Source: Acidobacteriaceae bacterium
GTDB taxonomy: Bacteria > Acidobacteriota > Terriglobia > Terriglobales > Acidobacteriaceae
Assembly: GCA_003140785.1 (NCBI GenBank)
Contig: PLKY01000197.1
Coordinates: forward strand, 30,360 to 69,298
Direction: 5' to 3'
Length of the DNA: 38,939 bases
The position numbers and the translations under genes are program-made. The first letter of the stretch is position 1; the number at the start of each line of letters is the position of its first letter. The notes beneath the pieces were generated by a model, which worked only from the letters and a program-made list of their open reading frames with translations, had not been told where the DNA came from and searched no databases. Below are positions 25,098 to 33,633 of the stretch, in pieces.

Positions 25098-26861
25098 TCA
25101 TTTCGATTGCTGGGAGAATGGACGGCCTTTCACCACACCCGCGCCTTCGCGAATGGTGACAAGCTGATTCGCGCGCAGTGCCTTGTAATCCTCTACTGAG
25201 CCGGAAGGCCAGTGAACCTCAACGCCGGCGGTGCTCTCAGCTCCTAATCCAAAATGCAGTCGCGGATCGTTTGCCGAGAGATAGCTCGTTTGGCTCATCA
25301 CCTGCTGCGCCTGGACGTGTTCGCCATAGCGAACCAGAACCCGTGCGCCGATCGCGCTTCGATTGCTCTTGGTTCCTTCGAGTCGCACCTTGATCCAGTT
25401 GTTGCCAGCCGGCGCATCATTGCGCAGCAAGGACGGCGGCTCATTTTGGTTCATCACCAGAATATCGATATCGCCGTCGTTGTCGAAATCGCCGAAGGCG
25501 CAACCGCGACTGCAGTGACGCGTCGCGAAAGCAGGGCCGGCCGCATCGCCGATTTCAACGAATGTGCCATTGCGCAGGTTGCGGAAAAGCATCGGCTGGC
25601 TGCGCGCGGGAAAGCGGCTGAAGACACGCTCGAGTTCAGGATAGACATTGCCGGTGACGTAAAAGATATCCGGCCAACCATCATTGTCGAGATCGAGGAT
25701 GCAGTCGCCCCAACTGACAAAGCGCCGCTCCGTACCAATGCCGGATTCCACCGTGACATCGTCAAAATCGCCTTTCCCCGTGGCGCGATAAAGGCCGTTC
25801 GACTGCAGTTGGTAATGCGTTTTGAAAATATCGATGTGCCCGTCGAGATCGTAGTCGCCCGGCGCAATGCCCATGCCCGCCATCTCCTGGCCATTGCTGC
25901 TGACGGCGAGGCCGCGGATCAGGGCTTCTTCACGAAACGTGCCGTCGTGATTATTCATGAAGAGCAGGCTTGGCGTGGAATCAGCCGCAACCAGGATGTC
26001 GGGCCAGCCATCTTCATCCACGTCGAGCGACACTGCAGTTAGCCCGTAGGAAGTTTTGACTTTGTCAATGCCGGAAGTCTTCGACACATCCGTGAACGTG
26101 CCGTCTCCGTTGTTGCGATAAAGCGCGTGTGTTGGAATGGGAAGGCCGCGCGGGCCGCAGTAGACAGCGACACCTTGATAAGAACATGTCGCTACGTGAA
26201 TGCTTGGCTTTGGCGCTGTCGCCAGGTCGAATTCAACGTAATTCGCGACAAAAAGATCGAGATGACCGTCGCGGTTGTAATCAAGAAAAGTGCAGCCCGT
26301 ACCGAAACGATTGCCGCTGTGCAAGAGCCCCGCTTGTGCCGTTACGTCGATGAAGGTCCCATCGCCATTGTTGCGGTAAAGCCGATTGTGGCCGTAATAC
26401 GTGAGAAATAGATCTTCGAAGCCATCGTTGTTGTAATCGCCCACACACACGCCGTTGGCCCATCCCGGATCGCCCAGTCCCGATTTTGTCGTGACGTCGG
26501 TGAATGTCCCGTCACGATTGTTGCGATAAAGACGATTGCCCGATCTGGGCGGCACGCTCTCCAGAAGACGACCGCCAAGAATAAAAATATCCATCCAGCC
26601 ATCGTTGTCGTAGTCGAAAAATGCGCAGCCGCCGCCCATCGATTCGATGATGTAAGGCACTTCGCCGGTTGGGCCATACACAATCGGTTGGGTGAGGCCG
26701 GCCTGCGCTGCCACATCTGCGAATCGAGAGAACGGCGGAAGCGCAGCCGACACCGCTTGCGCGGCGTGCACAAAATTCGGCGCCGATGCTTGTGCAGCAG
26801 CCATTGCACCGGTCTGAAGCAGACGACGACGAGACCACTGGCGATGATCGGAGTAAGTCAT
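25098..26861 (-). CDS. Tat-exported FG-GAP/VCBS and ASPIC/UnbV domain protein (CRTAC1 family)
   Basis: A 587-residue exported beta-propeller protein. A twin-arginine signal is clear (RRRLLQTG at residues 11-18, then an Ala-rich stretch). Repeats of the calcium-binding FG-GAP/VCBS kind follow, with DYDNDGWMDIFI, DYNNDGFEDLFL, DYNRDGHLDLFV, DLDNDGWPDIFY and DFDNDGDIDILV loops (roughly 80-480). The C-terminal ASPIC/UnbV domain (about 490-580) contains GARVLVRYG and LHFGLG with VEVHWPSG. I start at ATG 26861, which places the twin-arginine motif at the N-terminus; the longer frame from 26969 would overlap the TPR gene by about 100 bp. It begins 7 bp after the TPR2 stop. Function is not established for this family; it may act as an extracytoplasmic binding scaffold. 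It is the last gene of ROK-TPR2-ASPIC. Confidence 0.9.
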   Translation of the reverse strand: MTYSDHRQWSRRRLLQTGAMAAAQASAPNFVHAAQAVSAALPPFSRFADVAAQAGLTQPIVYGPTGEVPYIIESMGGGCAFFDYDNDGWMDIFILGGRLLESVPPRSGNRLYRNNRDGTFTDVTTKSGLGDPGWANGVCVGDYNNDGFEDLFLTYYGHNRLYRNNGDGTFIDVTAQAGLLHSGNRFGTGCTFLDYNRDGHLDLFVANYVEFDLATAPKPSIHVATCSYQGVAVYCGPRGLPIPTHALYRNNGDGTFTDVSKTSGIDKVKTSYGLTAVSLDVDEDGWPDILVAADSTPSLLFMNNHDGTFREEALIRGLAVSSNGQEMAGMGIAPGDYDLDGHIDIFKTHYQLQSNGLYRATGKGDFDDVTVESGIGTERRFVSWGDCILDLDNDGWPDIFYVTGNVYPELERVFSRFPARSQPMLFRNLRNGTFVEIGDAAGPAFATRHCSRGCAFGDFDNDGDIDILVMNQNEPPSLLRNDAPAGNNWIKVRLEGTKSNRSAIGARVLVRYGEHVQAQQVMSQTSYLSANDPRLHFGLGAESTAGVEVHWPSGSVEDYKALRANQLVTIREGAGVVKGRPFSQQSK

Positions 26862-26868
26862 CGAACGC

Positions 26869-28623
26869 TCAATGCGGCTTTCGCGCAGACGCACTGCTTG
26901 GGCTCGAAGCCGAGGGTTCGCCACCTGCCGCACCAGCCAGCATCTCACGAAGTCGCAGTGCATCGGCATTACGCGGGTCGATCCGAAGTGCGGACTCTAC
27001 CGCAGCGCGCGCCTCAGTGAAACGCGACTCGCTGGCAAGCGTTGCCGCCAGGTTCACCCACGCTTGTCCAAAACGCGGATTCGCCGAGACAGCGGATCGC
27101 AAGAAAGTTTCGGCCTCGCGATCCTTTCCCTGCTGGCCGAGCAGCGTGCCCAGATTGTTGTCTGCTGCTGCGTAGCTTGGCGCAGCTGCAATTGCATTGC
27201 GGAAGTGCTGCTCCGCTGCAGAGATTTCGCCAGCACGCGCGGTCACGAGGCCTAGTTGATTCTCCGCTTCCGCGAACCCCGGCCTGAGTTGCAATGCTTT
27301 CTCAAGCGCGGCTCGCTCGCCGGCCGCGTCACTGGCACGTTCCAGTGCAAGCGCCAGGTCATACTCGAGTACGGCATCCTGCGGCAACGCATCGATTGCC
27401 TCGCGATAGAGCGAGATCGCCTGCGTGATGTTTCCAGCATCGAGAGCTTGTGCCGCCTGTCCGGCCTTCGTCTGTCCCAGTGCGAGCGTAGTGGTGGCCT
27501 GTTGACATTGTTCAAATAGTTTCAGCTGTGTTTGTGCGTCCGTGGTTTGACCGAGTGCTCGCAACACTTGCGCCAAGTGAAAATGCGCTTCGGCCTTCGA
27601 AGGATCGAGAGTAACCGCCTTCTCCAATTGTTCACGCGCGGCATCATTCTGTTTCTGGTGCGCATACGCCGTACCCAGGTTGAAGCGCACATCGTAGTGA
27701 TTGGGATTCAATCGAGCCGCAGCCTGCAGATGATCAACGGCTGCGGCATATTGTTGATCGTCGTTCTCGACAACACCCGACAGATAGAGCGCGTCGAAGT
27801 CCTGCGGATGCGCGGCCAACATTTTCTCCGCAATCGGTTGCGCGTCTGCATCGTCGTCCTGCAGCACAAGCAGCCGAAGATAGAGTAGTTCAGTTGCCGC
27901 GTCGTTGGGATGCGCATTCAGTGTGGCGCGAATGAGATTGGTTGCATCCTGATACCGATGGGACTGGACATATACCGTTGCCAATGCGCCGCTGATCCGC
28001 AACGCACCAGGCGACTTCGCAAGCGCTGCGATCAACGTATCCGCGGCCTTGTCGAATTTCCCCGATTGCGAATAGGCAAGCGCGAGATCGAGCGTGAGGT
28101 CCTCATCGGGCGGCGCGGACGAGAGCAACTCGATCGCAGCACCGAATTGGCCATCCACGATCCGCGCTTTTGCAAGCCAGTCAAGGGCCGTTGTAGAGTT
28201 CGGACCGATGGCGAGTGCGCCTTCCCATGCCGCCTCCGCATCAGCCGCGCGGCCCAATTGGTGATAAGTCACTCCAAGGGCAAGGCGCGCTTGCAGGTCG
28301 TTCGAGTCCAACTCGACGGAACGTCGAAGTTCCGCAATTGATGCGTTCGCCTCGCCTGACGAATAGAGGGACAACCCGAGGAAATAGTGCATCCGGGCCG
28401 ATGCGGGATCGAGACTGATAGCCCGCTGGAACGCCGAAATCGCGCAGGAATACTGGTGTTGCTCGCCGAACCACCCGCCAAGCGCTCCCCATGCTCGCGC
28501 CGATGGGTGAGCCTGGACCGGCGCCTCAAGCCCTTCCGGCCCTTTGCATGCGGCCGACGCGGCACGTGCGGTCCCTACAATGCCCAGCAGAACAATTACG
28601 AGAATGGTGAGTCTATGAACCAT
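26869..28623 (-). CDS. Exported TPR-repeat protein 2
   Basis: A 584-residue protein with a Sec signal peptide (residues 1-25, cleavage near ASAAC) and about a dozen tetratricopeptide repeats to residue 560. Helix pairs are typical, for example YSCAISAFQRAISLDPASARMH-type units with the LGLSLYSSGEANASIAEL continuation, NDAAREQLEKAVTLDP and GKDREAETFLRSAVSANP. No enzymatic motif is seen. The start overlaps the ROK gene by 11 bp. ATG 28623 is chosen over the adjacent GTG 28626 without strong evidence. TPR proteins next to ASPIC/UnbV proteins recur in Acidobacteriota and Planctomycetes, to my knowledge, and the two domains are sometimes fused, so this is probably the physical partner of the downstream product. 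Its size and repeat number differ from TPR protein 1. Confidence 0.88.
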   Translation of the reverse strand: MVHRLTILVIVLLGIVGTARAASAACKGPEGLEAPVQAHPSARAWGALGGWFGEQHQYSCAISAFQRAISLDPASARMHYFLGLSLYSSGEANASIAELRRSVELDSNDLQARLALGVTYHQLGRAADAEAAWEGALAIGPNSTTALDWLAKARIVDGQFGAAIELLSSAPPDEDLTLDLALAYSQSGKFDKAADTLIAALAKSPGALRISGALATVYVQSHRYQDATNLIRATLNAHPNDAATELLYLRLLVLQDDDADAQPIAEKMLAAHPQDFDALYLSGVVENDDQQYAAAVDHLQAAARLNPNHYDVRFNLGTAYAHQKQNDAAREQLEKAVTLDPSKAEAHFHLAQVLRALGQTTDAQTQLKLFEQCQQATTTLALGQTKAGQAAQALDAGNITQAISLYREAIDALPQDAVLEYDLALALERASDAAGERAALEKALQLRPGFAEAENQLGLVTARAGEISAAEQHFRNAIAAAPSYAAADNNLGTLLGQQGKDREAETFLRSAVSANPRFGQAWVNLAATLASESRFTEARAAVESALRIDPRNADALRLREMLAGAAGGEPSASSPSSASARKPH

Positions 28624-29599
28624 CACGAAGCGAATCGGCTCGCTCGGGATCCTCTGTTACCGCTTCTGCAAAGGTATCGCTACCATTCTTCCAGAACGCA
28701 GCAGCACCCACGAGAGGGGCCTTGTCGAGCAAGCTCGATGTTACCAACTTGAAATCAAAACCGTTGAGCTGATTTTGCGCAAAAGGAAGAAAAAGCCGTG
28801 CCGAACGGGAGATTCCACCGCCAAGCACCACCACGTCAGGTCTGAAAGGAGCTAATACATCGCGAAAGACCTTGCCCAGATTGAATCCAAAGGTTTGAAA
28901 CACGGCCCGTGCATCCGGATCGGAGTCGGCTCCAGAAGCGATCGTTACCACTTCCTCATCCTTCCCCGTCCGCGCGGCATACTCTCCCTTGATCGCGCGC
29001 GTCGAAAGTAGATCTTCGACGGTCCCGCTTTCGTAAGAAAGATCCCAGATTTCGCCACCAGGAGGTACGCCTTCGCCTTCCGTGACCCATTGCCCGTCGC
29101 GTGTAAAGGCGGAACCGATTCCTGTTCCAAGAACGATGCCGATGGCTCTTCTGGCGCCGCACGCAGTCCCACACTGAACCTCTCCAAGAAGGAACGCAAC
29201 GGCATCGTTGACAAAGCAGAACTGAGCTGGATGCCAGCCAAACCGCTCTGCCAGTGCGGCTCGCAGGTTCACGCCATATAGCGATTTCAATTTGTGGCGC
29301 ATATGGCTGACGCCCGCGACCAGATCGAAGGGACCAGGAACTGCGAAAGCTGCCCCGGCCGCCGGTGATCGATGGATTCCCATGTCGCGACCGAGACCAT
29401 GGAGCAGATCGAGAAAACGATCGCTGCTCAGGTCCGGCGGAAGGGGAGCCCTGGCAGTCCCCACGATCCGGAAGTCACTGAGGGTACAACGTGCAACGGA
29501 GATATGACTGCCACCAACGTCATAGGCGAGAACAGAACGAGCTTCTGAAAGATCGACCGCCACGGGCAGCTCCAATGATTTCGATACCATTTTTAGCAC
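28613..29599 (-). CDS. ROK-family sugar kinase-like protein without the zinc motif
   Basis: A 328-residue cytoplasmic protein of the ROK family. There is no N-terminal DNA-binding domain, so it is kinase-like rather than a NagC/XylR-type regulator. The phosphate-binding AYDVGGSHISVA is at about residue 25, the catalytic Asp lies in FVNDAVAFLLGE, GIVLGTGIGSAF follows, and VVVLGGGIS forms the second nucleotide-binding element. The usual CxCGxxGC zinc site after the PPGGEIW segment is absent; the sequence instead continues DLSYESGTVEDLLS. Some ROK kinases lack it, but substrate prediction becomes weak: glucose, fructose, mannose or an N-acetyl sugar are possible. GTG 29599 is favoured by AGGGG six bases upstream; an ATG three codons later is the alternative. 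It is the first gene of ROK-TPR2-ASPIC and divergent from TonB receptor 2. Confidence 0.85.
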   Translation of the reverse strand: MLKMVSKSLELPVAVDLSEARSVLAYDVGGSHISVARCTLSDFRIVGTARAPLPPDLSSDRFLDLLHGLGRDMGIHRSPAAGAAFAVPGPFDLVAGVSHMRHKLKSLYGVNLRAALAERFGWHPAQFCFVNDAVAFLLGEVQCGTACGARRAIGIVLGTGIGSAFTRDGQWVTEGEGVPPGGEIWDLSYESGTVEDLLSTRAIKGEYAARTGKDEEVVTIASGADSDPDARAVFQTFGFNLGKVFRDVLAPFRPDVVVLGGGISRSARLFLPFAQNQLNGFDFKLVTSSLLDKAPLVGAAAFWKNGSDTFAEAVTEDPERADSLRDGS

Positions 29600-29636
29600 A
29601 CATTTCCCCTAATCTGTCGAATTACGAAGAATCCGC

Positions 29637-29666
29637 TTGACAAAGGCACTTCTGAGGCATTATTTC
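29637..29666 (+). promoter_or_regulatory. Candidate promoter of TonB receptor 2
   Basis: TTGACA at 29637-29642, an 18-bp spacer and a weaker TATTTC at 29661-29666. Two palindromic sites follow within the first 45 bp of the predicted transcript, as expected for a repressed promoter. Confidence 0.5.
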
Positions 29667-29678
29667 TTCTGTTCGTCG

Positions 29679-29694
29679 ATGATAACGCTATCAT
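29679..29694. promoter_or_regulatory. LacI-style operator, site 1
   Basis: ATGATA-ACGC-TATCAT is a perfect 6-bp-arm palindrome with a central CG step, the hallmark of LacI/GalR-family operators. It lies about 12 bp downstream of the -10 of the TonB receptor 2 promoter. It may also overlap a weak ROK promoter on the other strand (TTATCA with AATAAT, 15-bp spacer), so one protein could control both directions. Confidence 0.65.
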
Positions 29695-29704
29695 GGCGTC
29701 GTGA

Positions 29705-29720
29705 ATGATAGCGATATCGG
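29705..29720. promoter_or_regulatory. LacI-style operator, site 2
   Basis: ATGATA-GCGA-TATCGG repeats the site 1 half-site exactly on the left and 4 of 6 bases on the right, again with a central CG. Its centre is 26 bp from that of site 1, about two and a half helical turns. Confidence 0.55.
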
Positions 29721-29795
29721 ACCGCACATTCCAGGGGTCCTCCCTTCACGGGTCCCGCAATTGCGTCCGTCGTCCATCGGCATTCAGGAGGCAGT

Positions 29796-32700
29796 ATGCG
29801 ACTCAAACAATGGTTCAACAGCCTGATCGTCCTCGCCTTTCTGGGTGTCTTCGCGCATGCACAGACGCCCACTGGCACAATCCAGGGTTTGGTAACCGAC
29901 AAAACGGGCGCGGCCGTTCAGGGAGCCACGATCACCATCACCAAAACGACAACGAACGAACAGCGCCAGTCGACCACCGATTCGGCGGGCCGATTCAACA
30001 TTCCTTTCGTGGAGCCGGCAACCTACAACATCTCTGCGGCGGCCACCGGCTTTCGCAAAGCCGAGCAGCAGAATGTCCTGATCCAGGTGACGGAGACGCG
30101 CGCAGTAAATTTCGTTCTCGAAGTCGGCACCGTGAATCAGTCCGTCGAAGTCAATGCCACAACGCAAACGCTCGACGTGGATACCTCGAGCCTTGGGCAA
30201 ACCATTCAAAGCCAGACGCTGCTTGACTTGCCCGACAACGGACGTAACATCTTCGATTTTGCCCTGCTGGTTCCGGGCGTAAACAATGGTGTCAGCGGCT
30301 CTTCGGAGGCGGGAGCATCGACGCCTCACATTGGCGGCAGCCGCAACGGCAACAACGAGCAGCTGATCGACGGCATGACCAACATCCTGCCGGAAAACAA
30401 CGTCGGCAACAACGAGTCGGCCTATCTTCCGGTAGAGGACTCAATCCAGGAAGAAAACGTGCAGACGAGCGTACCGGCGGCCGAGTACGGACGCTTCTCG
30501 GGCGGCATTATCAGCCTGAACACCAAGAGCGGCACCAACCAATTGCACGGCAGCTTCTATGAATTCATCCAGAATGGAGCTCTGGACGCAATTCCGTTTG
30601 GCACGCCAGGCGCGGTGAATACCGGCAAAAAACCGGACATGCACCAGTACCAAACCGGGGGAACAATCGGCGGACCGATCGTGTTTCCGGGATTCAATGG
30701 ACATGACCGAGCCTTCTTCTTCTTCGATTATGAGGATTCTCGCGCTTCCGCCGGCCAGACGAGCACCTACTCTGTGCCCAACCCGGCGTGGTTGACCGGC
30801 GACTTCACCAGCTTGTATGGCTCGACGACACCGATGCTCTTCGATCCCGATACGGTGGCGAAAAACGCCAGCGGGGTCTACGTGCGCCAGCCGCTTATGT
30901 ACAACGGCGAATACAACGTTATCAACCCGGCGCGGATTTCTCCAGTTGCAGCAGCTACTTTGCCGTACTTCCCTAAGCCCAATATTGCGGGCGCGGGAAC
31001 CTACAACAACTACCAGCAGACTGGAGCCGTTCCAACCGACTACTGGCACTTCGATGCACGCGTCGACGTGGATGTGACGAAGAAGTGGCACTCGTTCCTG
31101 CGCTACTCCGAGTTGAACCAGACCGGTTCCACATTGAACGACTACAACAACGCCGCGTCGCCGGGCAACTATGGGGGCACCTACCACACGCCGGATTTCA
31201 GCGGCTCGTTCAACAACACCGTCACTTTCACGCCAACTTTGCTGGGCGAATTCCGCTACGGCTTTTCGAAGCAGGACTATAACCGCGTGCCGGTAGGCGG
31301 GAATTTCAACCCTGCAAAGCTCGGGTTCGATTCGGGCTATGTGGCGCAGTCAGCACTCGAAGGCGAAATGTTCCCGCACTTCGGTTTCAGCGGCAACGGC
31401 AGCTTCTCCGACCTCGGACCATTGGGCTACGAGGAATACCAGGAAGATCCCCTGGCCCAGGACATCAACGGCAGCCTGGTGAAGATCGTGGGCGCTCACA
31501 GTATCAAGATGGGCGGCGAGTTCCGTACACTGCGCAACAACTTCTACCAATGGAGCTACCCGTCCGGCACCTTTACCGCGGATGACAGCTGGACGCGCCA
31601 GTTCCCGCAAACCCAGGACACGACCGGTTTTTCGGTTGCCTCGCTGCTGTTGGGGTTACCTTCCGGCGGAGATATCACCGAGGACGAGAGATCGATTTCG
31701 ACCAGCCAGTACTGGGCCTTCTATGGCCAGGACGACTGGAAGATATCGCCGAAACTGACTCTGAACATCGGTCTTCGCTATGACTGGGACGTTCCGCACG
31801 AAGAGCAACGCAACCAGCTGAGCTCCTGGGATCCCAACGCGCCCTCTCCGTTGGGCAAAGTGGCAGTAGCCCCAGGCGTCACTTGCCCGGCTTGCAGCAA
31901 CCTGCAGGGCGCAATGACAATCGTGGGCACGCCGGGTGCGAAGTATGGACGCAAGCAAGTGCCGACCCCCCGTGAGGATTTCGGGCCGCGGTTTGGCTTG
32001 GCCTATAACCCATCTCCCAAAGTCGTGATTCGCGCGGGCGGCGGACTTATCTTCCAACCCTCGGCCTTCCAGGCAGCCGGCACGACAGGAGCGCCGGGCA
32101 ACGAGGGATTTTCGAACCAGACCAACTTCATCCCGTCGTTCACCAACCAGGACAACCTGCCGGTCGCAACGTTGTACAGTCCCGATCCGGTGATTCTCGC
32201 CGTGAATCCTGGCGCCGGCACTCCTTACCCCGGATACGCGAGTCCGCAAGGCCATCAAGCCGCTTGTCTGGCATCCGCGGCGTGCGTTGCGGGTATCGAC
32301 TTAGGCAACCAACTGCAGAACTCATACTTCGACAGTTACCGCACCCCGTATTCCATTGAGTGGAACGCGAACGTGCAATTTGCCATGCCGTTCGGTATCA
32401 AACTCGAACTCGGCTATCTGGCAAATAAGGGCCTCTTCCTGATCGACGGCGATCCTGGTAAACCTTACGATCAGTTGTCGACCGGCACCCTCGCGCAATA
32501 CGGCTGCACTCCAGGCGCACCAACATCTGCGTGTCTGCTGCTGAACCAGGTAGCAAATCCGTTTGACGGCATCATTGGGCCGGGGACCACTTACACCGTG
32601 GCCTCGTCCGGCTTAACGAGCAGCTCCACTGTTGAAATGGGACAATTGTTGAAGCGCTGGCCTCAGTACACCAACGTTTCGAGCTTCCGCAAGCCGGATT

Positions 32701-33470
32701 CTGCGTCGATGTATAACGGCTTTACTGTGCGTGCGGACAAGCAGCTGACGCATGGCCTTGCTTTCACCTTCTCGCTGACCGACGGGCGTGAGTATGACAA
32801 CGCGGCATCGCCGGTGAATTACCTTGGCGGGGCCAGTCAAACCTACGCCGACCAGTACAATCCGAAGGCCGAGTGGGCCATTGGTGCGCAAAACATCTCC
32901 TACGAGATTGCGTCGAGCTTCCTGTATCAGCTGCCCTTCGGTCACGGCCAGCCATTCCTGAACAACGGCAATTTGATTGCCGACAAGATCATCAATGGCT
33001 GGCAGGTCACGGGCATCGAGAACTGGAGCACTGGTCAACCGCTTGTTCTGGGAGCGGTAGACAACGGCACCACCAAGAACGCACTTTGGGGCGGCAACGC
33101 TCCGTTCAATCAGCGCCCGTCCTGGAACGGCCAGAGTCCGAAGCTGCAGAATCCCTCCTACAAGCAGTGGTTCAATCCCAACGTCTTCAGCATCCCGGCG
33201 AGTTTTGCCATTGGCAATGCTCCCCGAGCGCAGTGGGGCGCTAACAATCCGAACTATCAGGATCTGGACCTGGCAGTGGCAAAGAACACGATGTGGGGCG
33301 CCACTGAACGATATAACGTCCAGTTCCGGCTTGAGATGTTCAATGCATTCAACCACCCGTCGTATGCCAATCCGAACAACACCCTGACTTCAGGGCAGTT
33401 CGGGGTGATCAGCGGGTACGAGGGAATTGGCGCACGCCGTATCCAGATTGCTGCCAAAATCGTATTCTGA
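29796..33470 (+). CDS. TonB-dependent outer-membrane receptor 2, carboxypeptidase-regulatory-like N-terminus
   Basis: A 1,224-residue outer-membrane transporter of the same Oar-like type as receptor 1 but clearly diverged. A signal peptide spans residues 1-22 (cleavage near AHAQ). The regulatory-like beta domain follows (about 25-105, GTIQGLVTDKTGAAVQGATI), then a plug with LPDNGRNIFDFALLVPGV, and a barrel ending in the aromatic AAKIVF. The start ATG 29796 is preceded by AGGAGG with ideal spacing. It is divergent from the ROK-TPR2-ASPIC operon and followed by the GH2 gene after a hairpin. Tandem LacI-style operators just downstream of its promoter point to repression by a sugar-responsive regulator, possibly the LacI-family protein at the right end. 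The glycan it imports is unknown; GH2 and GH26 neighbours make a mannose- or glucosamine-containing substrate plausible. Confidence 0.93.
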   Translation: MRLKQWFNSLIVLAFLGVFAHAQTPTGTIQGLVTDKTGAAVQGATITITKTTTNEQRQSTTDSAGRFNIPFVEPATYNISAAATGFRKAEQQNVLIQVTETRAVNFVLEVGTVNQSVEVNATTQTLDVDTSSLGQTIQSQTLLDLPDNGRNIFDFALLVPGVNNGVSGSSEAGASTPHIGGSRNGNNEQLIDGMTNILPENNVGNNESAYLPVEDSIQEENVQTSVPAAEYGRFSGGIISLNTKSGTNQLHGSFYEFIQNGALDAIPFGTPGAVNTGKKPDMHQYQTGGTIGGPIVFPGFNGHDRAFFFFDYEDSRASAGQTSTYSVPNPAWLTGDFTSLYGSTTPMLFDPDTVAKNASGVYVRQPLMYNGEYNVINPARISPVAAATLPYFPKPNIAGAGTYNNYQQTGAVPTDYWHFDARVDVDVTKKWHSFLRYSELNQTGSTLNDYNNAASPGNYGGTYHTPDFSGSFNNTVTFTPTLLGEFRYGFSKQDYNRVPVGGNFNPAKLGFDSGYVAQSALEGEMFPHFGFSGNGSFSDLGPLGYEEYQEDPLAQDINGSLVKIVGAHSIKMGGEFRTLRNNFYQWSYPSGTFTADDSWTRQFPQTQDTTGFSVASLLLGLPSGGDITEDERSISTSQYWAFYGQDDWKISPKLTLNIGLRYDWDVPHEEQRNQLSSWDPNAPSPLGKVAVAPGVTCPACSNLQGAMTIVGTPGAKYGRKQVPTPREDFGPRFGLAYNPSPKVVIRAGGGLIFQPSAFQAAGTTGAPGNEGFSNQTNFIPSFTNQDNLPVATLYSPDPVILAVNPGAGTPYPGYASPQGHQAACLASAACVAGIDLGNQLQNSYFDSYRTPYSIEWNANVQFAMPFGIKLELGYLANKGLFLIDGDPGKPYDQLSTGTLAQYGCTPGAPTSACLLLNQVANPFDGIIGPGTTYTVASSGLTSSSTVEMGQLLKRWPQYTNVSSFRKPDSASMYNGFTVRADKQLTHGLAFTFSLTDGREYDNAASPVNYLGGASQTYADQYNPKAEWAIGAQNISYEIASSFLYQLPFGHGQPFLNNGNLIADKIINGWQVTGIENWSTGQPLVLGAVDNGTTKNALWGGNAPFNQRPSWNGQSPKLQNPSYKQWFNPNVFSIPASFAIGNAPRAQWGANNPNYQDLDLAVAKNTMWGATERYNVQFRLEMFNAFNHPSYANPNNTLTSGQFGVISGYEGIGARRIQIAAKIVF

Positions 33471-33477
33471 ACCATTG

Positions 33478-33507
33478 GGAGTTCGGACGCTTTGGGGTCC
33501 GGACTCC
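33478..33507 (+). terminator. Hairpin after TonB receptor 2
   Basis: An 11-bp stem with one G-U wobble (GGAGTTCGGAC at 33478-33488 and GTCCGGACTCC at 33497-33507) and an 8-base loop begins 8 bp after the receptor stop. No U-tract follows, so it may be a 3'-end-stabilising structure or a partial terminator ahead of the GH2 gene. Confidence 0.5.
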
Positions 33508-33633
33508 ACTCATTTGCAAAACGGATCGGGTGGAAGGAAGGCTCGGCCATCTTTCCAACCGATCTTTTACTTTTGTTGGGCGACCAAGTCCGACATGACG
33601 GGTCGAGCGAAAAACATTAGGATATTGCCCGCG

